Assembly: GCF_018687495.1 (NCBI RefSeq)
Contig: NZ_CP061293.1
Coordinates: 372,001-436,000 of the forward strand
Direction: 5' to 3'
Source: Polynucleobacter sp. MWH-Svant-W18
Lineage (GTDB): Bacteria; Pseudomonadota; Gammaproteobacteria; Burkholderiales; Burkholderiaceae
Length of the DNA: 64,000 bases
Below the pieces are notes generated by a model. The model searched no databases. It worked only from the letters and a program-made list of their open reading frames with translations, and was not told the DNA's origin. The position numbers and the translations under genes were made by a program. This document shows, in pieces, positions 47,101 through 55,996 of the stretch. Position 1 is the stretch's first letter; each line of letters begins with the position of its first letter.

Positions 47101-48147
47101 TTATTCTGTATCGACTAAAGAGCGGGCTTTTTCTACGTCTTGACGATAAGCTTCAAAAATATTCTTGAGGGCATCTGTCATCGAAGTAGTTGGCTTCCAA
47201 GCTAATTCACTCATCGTGTTATCAATCGCTGGAACACGGTTTTGCACATCTTGATAACCTTCACCGTAATACGCGCCTGATGTTGTTTCAACAATCTTAA
47301 CTTCATTTGCGGTCTTGGCGTATTCAGGAATACTGCGAGCAATCTCTAACATTTGATTAGCAAGTTCACGTACTGAGTGATTATTTTTTGGATTGCCGAT
47401 GTTGTAAATCTTGCCGTTAGCCACGCCATCTTTGTTATCAATGATGCGCATCAATGCATCGATACCATCATCCACATAAGTGAAGGCGCGCTTCTGCGCA
47501 CCACCATCAACAAGGTTGATAGGCTCGCCACGCACAATATGACCTAAGAACTGAGTCACTACGCGGGATGAACCTTCTTTTGGTGTGTAGATACTATCTA
47601 GACCAGGGCCAATCCAGTTAAATGGACGGAACAGAGTAAAGCGCAGGCCTTCCATGCCATAACCCCAAATCACACGATCCATGAGCTGCTTGGAGCAAGC
47701 GTAGATCCAACGTGGTTTATTGATGGGGCCATAGACCATATTGGATTTGGCAGGATCAAATTCACTGTCCTCGCACATGCCATAAACCTCGGAGGTTGAT
47801 GGAAATACCAAATGCTTTTTATATTTCACAGCAGAGCGGACGATTGGCAAGTTCGCCTCGAAGTCTAGCTCGAATACTTTCAATGGTTGTTGTACATAGG
47901 TTGCGGGAGTGGCAATTGCCACTAAGGGCAAGATGACATCGCATTTACGGATGTGATACTCCACCCATTCTTTATTAATGGTGATGTCGCCTTCAAAAAA
48001 ATGCATGCGCGGATGGTTAATCAAATCACCGAGACGGTCATTTTGCATATCCATGCCGTAGACATCCCAATCGGTTGTCTCCAGAATGCGTTTTGAGAGA
48101 TGGTGACCAATAAAACCGTTCACACCAAGAATGAGTACTTTTTTCAT
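47101..48147 (-). CDS. UDP-glucuronic acid oxidative decarboxylase (ArnA dehydrogenase half)
   Basis: The 348-residue NAD-dependent short-chain enzyme oxidises and decarboxylates UDP-glucuronate to UDP-4-keto-pentose. NAD motif GVNGFIGHHL opens the Rossmann fold. Active-site residues are S119-E120 (FPSTSEVYGM), Y149 and K153 (WIYACSKQLMDRV), matching the C-terminal half of E. coli ArnA. It is a separate gene here, not fused to the formyltransferase, which is encoded 38 bases upstream. UDP-glucuronate must come from a Ugd encoded elsewhere. Confidence 0.93.
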   Translation of the reverse strand: MKKVLILGVNGFIGHHLSKRILETTDWDVYGMDMQNDRLGDLINHPRMHFFEGDITINKEWVEYHIRKCDVILPLVAIATPATYVQQPLKVFELDFEANLPIVRSAVKYKKHLVFPSTSEVYGMCEDSEFDPAKSNMVYGPINKPRWIYACSKQLMDRVIWGYGMEGLRFTLFRPFNWIGPGLDSIYTPKEGSSRVVTQFLGHIVRGEPINLVDGGAQKRAFTYVDDGIDALMRIIDNKDGVANGKIYNIGNPKNNHSVRELANQMLEIARSIPEYAKTANEVKIVETTSGAYYGEGYQDVQNRVPAIDNTMSELAWKPTTSMTDALKNIFEAYRQDVEKARSLVDTE

Positions 48148-48185
48148 TGTTACTGCCTCGTTTTAATCTAATTTGTATTTCATGC

Positions 48186-49055
48186 TTATTTGCTTGCCGG
48201 AAACCATTCCAAAATTTCTACTACCTGGCGGTCCCCGCAGATGCCGAATACCTGATTATCAACCACTTGGATGCCACAAACCCCAAGATTGAGATGCTCA
48301 GGAATAGGCTGATTGAGACTCGTTTTGGCCACAATCATGGTTTTGCCTGCATATTCTGTAAACGCACCTGGATAAGGGGGCGCAACCGCCCTGACCAGGT
48401 TGTGAACCTGCGCAGCAGTTTGATTCCAATGAATTTGCCCGTCGGCAGGCTTTCTGCCGCCAAAATAACTACCTTTTTTGAGCTCATTAGGCTTACGGGG
48501 TACTTTCCCAGCAATCAGGCTGGGAAGAACTGCTTCAATCACTTTTACCGCCGCTTGGCTGACTTTGCCGAAAACCTCGGTGGCGGTTTCATCGGCACCA
48601 ATAGTCACTGCAACTTGACCAACAATATCGCCGGCATCTGGTTTTGCTTCCATGATGTGTAAGGTGGCACCAGTTTCGGATTCGCCATTCAGAATCGCCC
48701 AATTCACTGGTGCGCGGCCACGGTACTTTGGTAGTAGCGAGCCGTGCATATTCAATGCAGCAATCTTGGCGCACGCCAAAATCTGCGCAGGGATCATGTG
48801 TCGATAGTAGAAAGAAAAAATGTAATCCGGTGATAGTGCTTGCAGCTTAGGAATTAAATCATTTAATTTACTTGCACTTGAAGTGATGCAAGGAATATTT
48901 TTTTCTTCGCAGAGTTTTGCTACGCTACCGAACCACACATTCTCATTAGGATCATCCTGGTGAGTGACTACTAGATCAACCTGAATACCTGCATTGAGAA
49001 GTGCCTTGAGGCAATTGACACCAACATCGTGATAAGCGAAAACGACTGCGTGCAA
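48186..49055 (-). CDS. UDP-L-Ara4N formyltransferase (ArnA formyltransferase half)
   Basis: This 289-residue enzyme transfers formyl from N10-formyl-tetrahydrofolate to UDP-L-Ara4N. The catalytic residues N102, H104 (LNMHGSLLPKYRG) and D140 (KPDAGDIV) sit at the same positions as in E. coli ArnA. The C-terminal OB-like domain is complete. It is adjacent to arnC (one base) and is the stand-alone counterpart of the N-terminal half of bifunctional ArnA. Confidence 0.93.
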   Translation of the reverse strand: MHAVVFAYHDVGVNCLKALLNAGIQVDLVVTHQDDPNENVWFGSVAKLCEEKNIPCITSSASKLNDLIPKLQALSPDYIFSFYYRHMIPAQILACAKIAALNMHGSLLPKYRGRAPVNWAILNGESETGATLHIMEAKPDAGDIVGQVAVTIGADETATEVFGKVSQAAVKVIEAVLPSLIAGKVPRKPNELKKGSYFGGRKPADGQIHWNQTAAQVHNLVRAVAPPYPGAFTEYAGKTMIVAKTSLNQPIPEHLNLGVCGIQVVDNQVFGICGDRQVVEILEWFPASK

Positions 49056-50018
49056 TTATTTTTTCTCTAAAACAGTTTGCACCACATAACGTGGACGATT
49101 ACGGATTTGCTGGTAGATGCGACCAATATATTCACCCAGCAAGCCAAGCCCAAAGAGCATCACGCCAATGAGAAAGAAGGTTAGGGCAAAGAGGGTAAAG
49201 ACACCTTCAACCTCAGCGCCTAGAAGGAAGCGGCGGACCAAGAGGTACACAAACAAGCTACCAGCAGCGAGTGAGAGCAACATGCCGAGGATGGAGAAAA
49301 TCTGCAAAGGCATGATCGAAAAGCCAGTGACCAAATCAAAGTTCAAACGAATGAGTTGGTATAGGCTGTACTTCGACTCACCAGCAAAGCGCTCTTCATG
49401 CTTGACGGTGATTTCGGTAGGGTTCGCAGCAAAGGTATAAGCTAGCGCCGGAATAAAGGTGTTGTTCTCATCACATTGTCGAACGAGGTCAACAATCCGA
49501 CGGCTGTAACCACGCAACATGCATCCTTGGTCAGTCATGGTGATACGCGTAATTCTTTCACGTAGACGATTCATCAAACGTGAAGCAAATTTTCTGAAAA
49601 AGCTATCGCGACGATCTGCACGAATCGTGCCAACATAATCATGACCCTTGATTAATTGATTTGCGAGAGCATCAATTTCTTCAGGGGGATTTTGTAAGTC
49701 AGCATCTAGGGTAATGATGTATTCACCCTTGGCGTATTCAAAGCCCGCCATGATGGCCATATGTTGACCAAAGTTGCTATGAAATAAGACGGCGCGAGTG
49801 ACATCAGGGCGCAATTCAACTTGCTTAGCCAAAATCCCTGCTGAGCGATCTTTACTGCCGTCGTTTACAAAAACGATTTCGTAAGAAAGTTGGTGTTTGC
49901 CAGCCAGGGCATCTAAGGCTGGGTAGAGGCGATCAAAGAGGGCTTGAAGACCATCTTCCTCGTTATATACGGGGATAACAACGCTGAGCTTTGGATTGGC
50001 AACTAAATTAGCAGTCAT
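49056..50018 (-). CDS. arnC: Undecaprenyl-phosphate 4-deoxy-4-formamido-L-arabinose transferase ArnC
   Basis: The 320-residue family 2 glycosyltransferase attaches formyl-Ara4N to undecaprenyl phosphate at the inner membrane. The nucleotide-binding VVIPVYNEEDGL and DADLQNPPEEI (DxD-like) motifs are present, with two C-terminal membrane helices (about 235-260 and 270-295). The ATG at 50018 is preferred over a TTG ten codons upstream, because MTANLV leads directly into the family core. Confidence 0.93.
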   Translation of the reverse strand: MTANLVANPKLSVVIPVYNEEDGLQALFDRLYPALDALAGKHQLSYEIVFVNDGSKDRSAGILAKQVELRPDVTRAVLFHSNFGQHMAIMAGFEYAKGEYIITLDADLQNPPEEIDALANQLIKGHDYVGTIRADRRDSFFRKFASRLMNRLRERITRITMTDQGCMLRGYSRRIVDLVRQCDENNTFIPALAYTFAANPTEITVKHEERFAGESKYSLYQLIRLNFDLVTGFSIMPLQIFSILGMLLSLAAGSLFVYLLVRRFLLGAEVEGVFTLFALTFFLIGVMLFGLGLLGEYIGRIYQQIRNRPRYVVQTVLEKK

Positions 50019-50068
50019 GGCGCAATTTTGCCTGATTCTGGGTTTCAAACCCTTAAAACTGAATATGA

Positions 50069-51232
50069 CTAGTTTTTACGGTGTTTCTTGAGGATTCCCA
50101 CTAGTTCGCTGGCAATGCGAGTGATGTCTGCATCTGCCATGCCTGGGAAGAGTGGGAGAGTCAAAATAGAGCGCCCGATGCGCTGAGCATTAGGGGTATC
50201 ACTTGTCTTGTAGCCCAACTCTTTATATAAAGTAAAGCTGGTGATTGCTGGGTAGTGCACCCCAGTACCAATGCCCAATTCTTTCAATTCAGTCATGACT
50301 TGAGCACGATCAACATTGAGCTCATCAAGTGGCAGGACCACTTGAAACATATGCCAATTGCTCTCAGTAAAGTTTTCCACTGGGAGTTCTATTTTGAGAG
50401 TTTCTAATCCAGCAGACTTCAGTTCAGCACGGATCGCATCGAAGTATTGGCGCGCTAATGCAGCGCGACGTGCTTGATACGCAGGTAATTGTTTCAGCTG
50501 TTGCAAGCCAATCACCGCATTCACATCGGTGAGATTATCTTTACCACCTAATACATCAACGTCCATACCATCCATACCCTGACGGGTTAGGCCTTGGAGG
50601 CGGAATTTTTCAGCTAGCTTGGCTTCATCATCATTATTGAAAACCAGGCAACCGCCCTCGACAGTGGTGAGGTTCTTATTGGCTTGAAAGCTAAAGCTCA
50701 CGAGATCTCCGAAGCTGCCAATCTTCTTGCCTTGCCATTGTGAACCAAAGGCTTGAGCGGCATCTTCAATCACGCGCAGATTATGTTGTTTAGCAATTGA
50801 ATAGAGCTGATCCATATTGACTGGTAGACCTGCAAGATAGACTGGCATGATCGCTCGTGTTTTTGGTGTGATCGCTGCCGCTACTTTATTGAGATCAATA
50901 TTGCGTGTATGTGGATCAATATCAATAAAGACCGGTTTTGCACCAACGCTCAAGATAACATTGGAAGTTGCTACCCAAGAAATTGGGGTGGTAATCACTT
51001 CATCACCTACACCAATACCAGCAACTTGTAATGCAATCTTCATAGTCGCTGTGCCATTCGCAAAGCAGCGTACTGGACGACCACCAAAATATTCACTCAG
51101 TGTTGCTTCAAACTCGGCCAGTTTTGGTCCAGAAGTTACCCAGCCAGAACGCAATACTTCTGCAACTGCATCAATCGTTTCTTGATTGAAGCTTGGGCGC
51201 GTAAAGGGGATGAATGCAGGACTGGTGGACAT
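50069..51232 (-). CDS. arnB: UDP-4-amino-4-deoxy-L-arabinose aminotransferase ArnB
   Basis: The 387-residue PLP enzyme of the DegT/DnrJ/EryC1 family converts the 4-keto sugar to UDP-L-Ara4N. The PLP lysine is K186 in SFSFQANKNLTTVEGG; VIEDAAQAFGS and FANGTATM are family motifs. It is 16 bases downstream of arnT. The substrate comes from the ArnA dehydrogenase and the product goes to the formyltransferase of the same operon. Confidence 0.93.
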   Translation of the reverse strand: MSTSPAFIPFTRPSFNQETIDAVAEVLRSGWVTSGPKLAEFEATLSEYFGGRPVRCFANGTATMKIALQVAGIGVGDEVITTPISWVATSNVILSVGAKPVFIDIDPHTRNIDLNKVAAAITPKTRAIMPVYLAGLPVNMDQLYSIAKQHNLRVIEDAAQAFGSQWQGKKIGSFGDLVSFSFQANKNLTTVEGGCLVFNNDDEAKLAEKFRLQGLTRQGMDGMDVDVLGGKDNLTDVNAVIGLQQLKQLPAYQARRAALARQYFDAIRAELKSAGLETLKIELPVENFTESNWHMFQVVLPLDELNVDRAQVMTELKELGIGTGVHYPAITSFTLYKELGYKTSDTPNAQRIGRSILTLPLFPGMADADITRIASELVGILKKHRKN

Positions 51233-51247
51233 GGGTCTTATATTACT

Positions 51248-52957
51248 TTACTGCGGACCGTTTGCCAGGTTGGATGTGTCGGGGTGTTTCACGATCACCC
51301 TGCGAGAGTCTCGATCTACTTCTTGCATGGGCAGATTTAGCTCCTGAAGTGCGACATACTGCTCAGGAACCATTAAGGCATACGCTGTAGGGTCTTCTTT
51401 CCAGCGAATGATGAAGGCATCTAGGCTTGGCATCCAGAGCTCTGGCTCTTGATTGACGCCAAACTCCAGTTCATCTGGAGATTCAACCATGATCATGGTT
51501 CTACCAAGATAAAACGGCACCGTGTGATCTAACAGCCGTACAGAATAGAAGTTCACTTTTTCTGGAATGGATGCTTTTACTCGGTTAGCAAGATCAATAC
51601 CAGAAACCGCACGACCTAAGCTTTCATGACCAGTTCCTGCAATGATGGCGCAGAGAAAGAATCCACCAGCAAAGCTCACAATACTTTGTAGACCATTGCG
51701 CTTGGATTGAAGTGCCGCAAACAGACTAAAACTGATGAGTGCAATGAGTGCTGCAATGACCCAATAGGTATATTGCGCATAAGCTTCAATTTCATCAGGC
51801 CTTGCTTGTTTGCCGATGTCAGATAAAAAGAGAAAGCCAATGCAACCGAGGGTTGCAAAACCCAGGGTTTGTAATTTCCAAGGTAATCCCATGGAATTGG
51901 TAAAGCCCAATAAACGATCTAGTCGATTGCCGATCAATAATGCAAGGGCAGGAAAAATAGGAATGATGTAGCCCGGCAGCTTTGAGTGTGAGACGCTAAA
52001 GAAAACAAAAATCACCACAAACCAACAAGTTAAGAGTCGACCGCTGGAGAATTTGGTGATGTCATGTTTGCGCTCAGACCACGCTTGCGCAATTGCTCCA
52101 GGAATTTGCAATACCCAAGGCAATAAACCAATGATTAGTAGTGGGACAAAATAATAAATTGGGCCTGTTCTGCTGTGTGCATCCTGAGTGAAGCGTTGTA
52201 AATGCTCATGGATGAAGAAGAACTCTAAAAATTCAGGATTGCGCTGTGCTACCAAGATAAACCAGGGCGCAGTGACCGCTAAAAACAAAACGATGCCACT
52301 GAATAAACGAATACGCGTCCAAATTTTCCAATCCCATGCGCTCACAGAATAAGCAATAAACACCATTGCTGGAATGGCTGCACCAATCAATCCCTTGGAA
52401 AGCGTGGCAAGCCCCATCAGGATCCAACAGACCCACATCCAATTGCGACGATGTAGTGTGTTGGGCGAGGTTTGTGCCAATAGAACGCTGCACAGTGCGG
52501 CGACCAAAAGGGACGATAGACCCATGTCCAAAGAATTGAAGTGACCGCTAATCACCCACATAGGGCTGGATGCAAGCACTACAGCTGCTAACCATCCAGC
52601 TCTCGCACTATAGATGCGTGCGCCTGTAAAGCCAATCAACAAAATCGTCAGGAAGCCGGTGAGTCCGGTCCATAAGCGCGCTTGCCAATCACCAATGCCA
52701 AACACTTGAAATGCTGCTGCGGTCGCCCACATTTGCAGGGGCGGTTTCTCAAAATATTTATAGCCGTTGTAACGGGGTGTAATCCAATCACCCGTAACCA
52801 ACATCTCGCGCGCAATTTCAGCATAGCGTCCCTCATCGGATGGAATGAGGTGGCGGTAGTTCAGTGTGCCAAACCAGAGCAAGCCATAAATAATGACGAG
52901 CAATAAAATTTTGCCTGGGTGCAAAGCGGATGATTGTCGAATTTGCCCAAATTGCAT
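51248..52957 (-). CDS. arnT: Lipid A 4-amino-4-deoxy-L-arabinose transferase ArnT-like
   Basis: The 569-residue multi-spanning glycosyltransferase (GT83/GT39-like) transfers L-Ara4N from undecaprenyl phosphate to lipid A phosphates, masking negative charge and giving resistance to cationic peptides. The first loop contains PSDEGRYAEIAREML (the DE motif) and EKPPLQMW; about 12 hydrophobic segments follow. The ATG overlaps the stop of the Mth938-like gene (TAATG). A broader PMT-family specificity cannot be excluded from sequence, but the operon supports ArnT. Confidence 0.9.
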   Translation of the reverse strand: MQFGQIRQSSALHPGKILLLVIIYGLLWFGTLNYRHLIPSDEGRYAEIAREMLVTGDWITPRYNGYKYFEKPPLQMWATAAAFQVFGIGDWQARLWTGLTGFLTILLIGFTGARIYSARAGWLAAVVLASSPMWVISGHFNSLDMGLSSLLVAALCSVLLAQTSPNTLHRRNWMWVCWILMGLATLSKGLIGAAIPAMVFIAYSVSAWDWKIWTRIRLFSGIVLFLAVTAPWFILVAQRNPEFLEFFFIHEHLQRFTQDAHSRTGPIYYFVPLLIIGLLPWVLQIPGAIAQAWSERKHDITKFSSGRLLTCWFVVIFVFFSVSHSKLPGYIIPIFPALALLIGNRLDRLLGFTNSMGLPWKLQTLGFATLGCIGFLFLSDIGKQARPDEIEAYAQYTYWVIAALIALISFSLFAALQSKRNGLQSIVSFAGGFFLCAIIAGTGHESLGRAVSGIDLANRVKASIPEKVNFYSVRLLDHTVPFYLGRTMIMVESPDELEFGVNQEPELWMPSLDAFIIRWKEDPTAYALMVPEQYVALQELNLPMQEVDRDSRRVIVKHPDTSNLANGPQ

Positions 52958-53334
52958 TAAATGGGCTCCACAATTAAAGCCAGCAGTACTTGGCGTCCTT
53001 CGCCAACCAAAATGTTGTAGGTGCGGCAAGCGGCTTGAGAATCCATGATTTCAAAGCCAATTTTTGCTGAAATGAGGGCTTTTAAGAGTTCTGGTTTGGG
53101 AAAGCGCTGTTTCCGCCCAGTTCCAATCAGGATCAATTCGGGCTTGAGGACAACCATTTGTGCAAAATGGTCTGCTTCTAGAGTGTCAAATGACTGCACA
53201 GGCCACTCATTGATTGCCCCGTCAGAGCTCAATAAGACAGCATGGGCATAGGGCGTCCGGTTGATTTCGACGTAACCATCCCCGTAGCCGGTGATCGTAT
53301 TTGCTCCGGAATAGGGGTCAGATTGAAGCTTCAA
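52957..53334 (-). CDS. Mth938-like (DUF498) domain protein
   Basis: The 125-residue protein contains the family features GYGDGYVEINRTPY, LILIGTGRKQRFP and GFEIMDSQAACRTYNILVGEGR. The start codon is TTG at 53334; no in-frame ATG exists before an upstream stop, and AGAGAG lies in ribosome-site position. Its function is unknown; the family is related to mitochondrial NDUFAF3. It heads the arn operon and is translationally coupled to arnT. A perfect palindrome TTGAAGCTTCAA (53324-53335) covers its start. Confidence 0.85.
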   Translation of the reverse strand: MKLQSDPYSGANTITGYGDGYVEINRTPYAHAVLLSSDGAINEWPVQSFDTLEADHFAQMVVLKPELILIGTGRKQRFPKPELLKALISAKIGFEIMDSQAACRTYNILVGEGRQVLLALIVEPI

Positions 53335-53413
53335 GTGGACTCTCTGTCATAATTATGTGGATTATAGCTAGCTGTTTTTTCCAAGATTTCAAGAACTTAC
53401 CCTTAAATTTATT

Positions 53414-54670
53414 GTGAAACCCATCCTAAAGTCCCAAAAACTCAATCACGTCTGTTATGACATTCGTGGGCCGGTGCTTGAGATCGCTCAGCGCATGGAA
53501 GAAGAGGGTCACAAACTCATCAAATTAAACATCGGAAACGTAGGGGTTTTTGGTTTTGATCCTCCCGAGGAGATTCAGTTGGACATGATTCGAAATTTGA
53601 GTAATGCCTCAGCATATTCTGACTCCAAAGGGATTTTTGCTGCTCGTAAAGCCATCATGCAGTATTGCCAAGAAAAAGGCATTCAAGGCGTAATGCTTGA
53701 TGATGTCTATACCGGCAATGGCGTTTCTGAACTCATCGTTCTATCGATGAATGCATTGCTCAATGATGGCGATGAAGTCTTAGTGCCTGCGCCAGACTAT
53801 CCACTGTGGACTGCTGCAGTGAGTTTATCTAGTGGCACACCAGTGCACTATCTTTGCGATGAAGCGAATGACTGGGCACCAGACTTAAATGATCTGCGTA
53901 AAAAAATTACACCACGTACCAAAGCGATTGTCGTGATTAATCCCAATAATCCAACAGGCGCAATTTATTCCAAAGAAGTATTGCTAGAGATTACAAAAAT
54001 TGCTCGTGAGCACGGCTTAATTTTGTTTGCTGACGAAATTTACGACAAGATGTTGTATGACGAGGAGAAGCATATCTCCTTGGCTTCTTTGTCTACCGAT
54101 GTGGTAGTAATAACTTTCAATGGCCTCTCTAAGAACTATCGCTCATGCGGCTACCGTGCAGGCTGGATGGTGGTTTCTGGGGATAAAGAGATGGTGCGCG
54201 ACTATATTGAAGGCCTCAATATGTTGGCCTCGATGCGCTTATGTGCAAATGTGCCAGGTCAGTATGCAATCCAAACTGCCCTTGGTGGTTACCAAAGCAT
54301 TAATGATTTGGTAGCTGAAGGCGGGCGCCTTGCAAGACAACGTGATCTTGCTTGGAAGTTGATTACAGAAATTCCCGGTGTGACTTGCGTTAAACCTAAA
54401 TCTGCTTTGTATTTATTTCCAAAATTAGATCCCGAGATGTACCCGATTGAAGATGACCAACAATTTGTTGCGGATCTTCTGAAAGAGGAGAAAGTATTGT
54501 TAGTGCAGGGCTCTGGTTTTAATTGGGGCAAGCCTGATCATTTCAGGGTGGTGTTCTTACCGCATGAAGATGTGCTTAAAGAAGCGATCAGCCGTCTCGC
54601 GCGTTTTCTGGAGCGCTATCGTAATAAACATGGCCGCAAGGCTTCTTCAACCGCATCAAAGGCATCATGA
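53414..54670 (+). CDS. alaA: Aminotransferase, AlaA-like (class I PLP enzyme)
   Basis: The 418-residue enzyme uses a GTG start. The PLP lysine is K240 in FNGLSKNYRSCGYRAGW; PNNPTGAIYS and FADEIYDKM are standard class I motifs. E. coli AlaA makes alanine from pyruvate with glutamate. It overlaps hom by four bases (ATGA). Neighbouring hom and thrC suggest a biosynthetic operon for amino acids. Confidence 0.9.
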   Translation: MKPILKSQKLNHVCYDIRGPVLEIAQRMEEEGHKLIKLNIGNVGVFGFDPPEEIQLDMIRNLSNASAYSDSKGIFAARKAIMQYCQEKGIQGVMLDDVYTGNGVSELIVLSMNALLNDGDEVLVPAPDYPLWTAAVSLSSGTPVHYLCDEANDWAPDLNDLRKKITPRTKAIVVINPNNPTGAIYSKEVLLEITKIAREHGLILFADEIYDKMLYDEEKHISLASLSTDVVVITFNGLSKNYRSCGYRAGWMVVSGDKEMVRDYIEGLNMLASMRLCANVPGQYAIQTALGGYQSINDLVAEGGRLARQRDLAWKLITEIPGVTCVKPKSALYLFPKLDPEMYPIEDDQQFVADLLKEEKVLLVQGSGFNWGKPDHFRVVFLPHEDVLKEAISRLARFLERYRNKHGRKASSTASKAS

Positions 54671-55977
54671 AACCGATTCAAGTTGGTCTATTAGGTATTG
54701 GCACTGTTGGTGGTGGCGTATTCACCGTGCTCGAGCGCAACCAAGATGAGATAACCCGTCGTGCGGGCCGTGGCATTCGCATTAATACTGTAGCTGATCT
54801 TAATGTTGAGCGTGCCAAAGAGATCGTGAAAGATCGTGCACAAATCGTCACTGATGCGCGTGCCGTCATCAATAATCCTGAAATCGATATCGTTGTGGAG
54901 CTCATTGGGGGCTACGGTATTGCTAAAGATTTGGTTTTAGAGGCGATTGCTGCCGGTAAGCATGTTGTGACGGCAAATAAAGCCTTAATTGCTGTTCACG
55001 GTAATGAGATTTTCAAAGCTGCTCATGCCAAGGGTGTGATGGTTGCCTTTGAGGCAGCAGTTGCTGGAGGCATTCCGATTATTAAAGCCTTGCGTGAAGG
55101 CTTAACTGCTAATCGTATTGAATGGATTGCCGGCATTATCAATGGCACAACGAACTTCATTCTTTCTGAGATGCGCGATAAAGGTTTAGATTTTGAGACT
55201 GTGCTGAAAGAAGCGCAACGTCTTGGCTATGCCGAAGCAGATCCTACTTTTGATATTGAAGGTGTTGACGCTGCTCACAAAGCAACCATCATGAGCGCAA
55301 TTGCATTTGGTATACCGATGCAATTTGATAAAGCCCATATTGAAGGTATTACTAAATTAGCCGCAAGTGATATTTGCTATGCAGAGCAGTTAGGTTATCG
55401 CATTAAGTTACTTGGTATTGCTAAGAAATCACCAACCGGTGTTGAGTTGCGTGTGCACCCGACCTTAATTCCCGCAAAGCGCTTGATTGCAAACGTTGAG
55501 GGTGCTATGAACGCGGTTCAAGTGTTTGGCGACGCCGTCGGCACTACTTTGTATTACGGCAAAGGCGCTGGTGCTGAGCCTACTGCTTCTGCAGTGATCG
55601 CTGATTTAGTAGACATTACTCGCTTGCTGAGTGCGGACCCTGAGCATCGTGTTCCATACTTGGCATTCCAGCCAGATGCAGTGCAGGACACCCCCGTATT
55701 GCCGATTGGTGAGATCTCTACAAGCTATTACTTGCGTATGCGGGTAGCGGATCAGGCTGGCGTGTTGGCTGATATCACCAAGATCTTAGCTTCACATGGT
55801 GTATCAATTGATGCGCTCTTGCAAAAAGAAGCCGACGAAGGTGAAAGTCAAACAGATTTAGTTGCGTTGACACATGAGACCAAAGAGAAGAACATGCTTG
55901 CCGCAATTAAAGAGATCCAGAATCTCAAAACGGTTGCAGGCGAAGTTGTGAAGATTCGTTTAGAAAATCTGTCTTAA
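54667..55977 (+). CDS. hom: Homoserine dehydrogenase
   Basis: This 436-residue NAD(P)-dependent enzyme reduces aspartate semialdehyde to homoserine. Rossmann motif GLLGIGTVGGGVF, catalytic-region AAVAGGIPIIKALREGL, GIINGTTNFIL and a C-terminal ACT domain (about 350-436, MRVADQAGVLADITKIL) are present. The ACT domain usually mediates threonine feedback. It is translated from within the end of the aminotransferase gene. Confidence 0.96.
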   Translation: MKPIQVGLLGIGTVGGGVFTVLERNQDEITRRAGRGIRINTVADLNVERAKEIVKDRAQIVTDARAVINNPEIDIVVELIGGYGIAKDLVLEAIAAGKHVVTANKALIAVHGNEIFKAAHAKGVMVAFEAAVAGGIPIIKALREGLTANRIEWIAGIINGTTNFILSEMRDKGLDFETVLKEAQRLGYAEADPTFDIEGVDAAHKATIMSAIAFGIPMQFDKAHIEGITKLAASDICYAEQLGYRIKLLGIAKKSPTGVELRVHPTLIPAKRLIANVEGAMNAVQVFGDAVGTTLYYGKGAGAEPTASAVIADLVDITRLLSADPEHRVPYLAFQPDAVQDTPVLPIGEISTSYYLRMRVADQAGVLADITKILASHGVSIDALLQKEADEGESQTDLVALTHETKEKNMLAAIKEIQNLKTVAGEVVKIRLENLS

Positions 55978-55996
55978 GCAAAATTCAGCAAAATCC

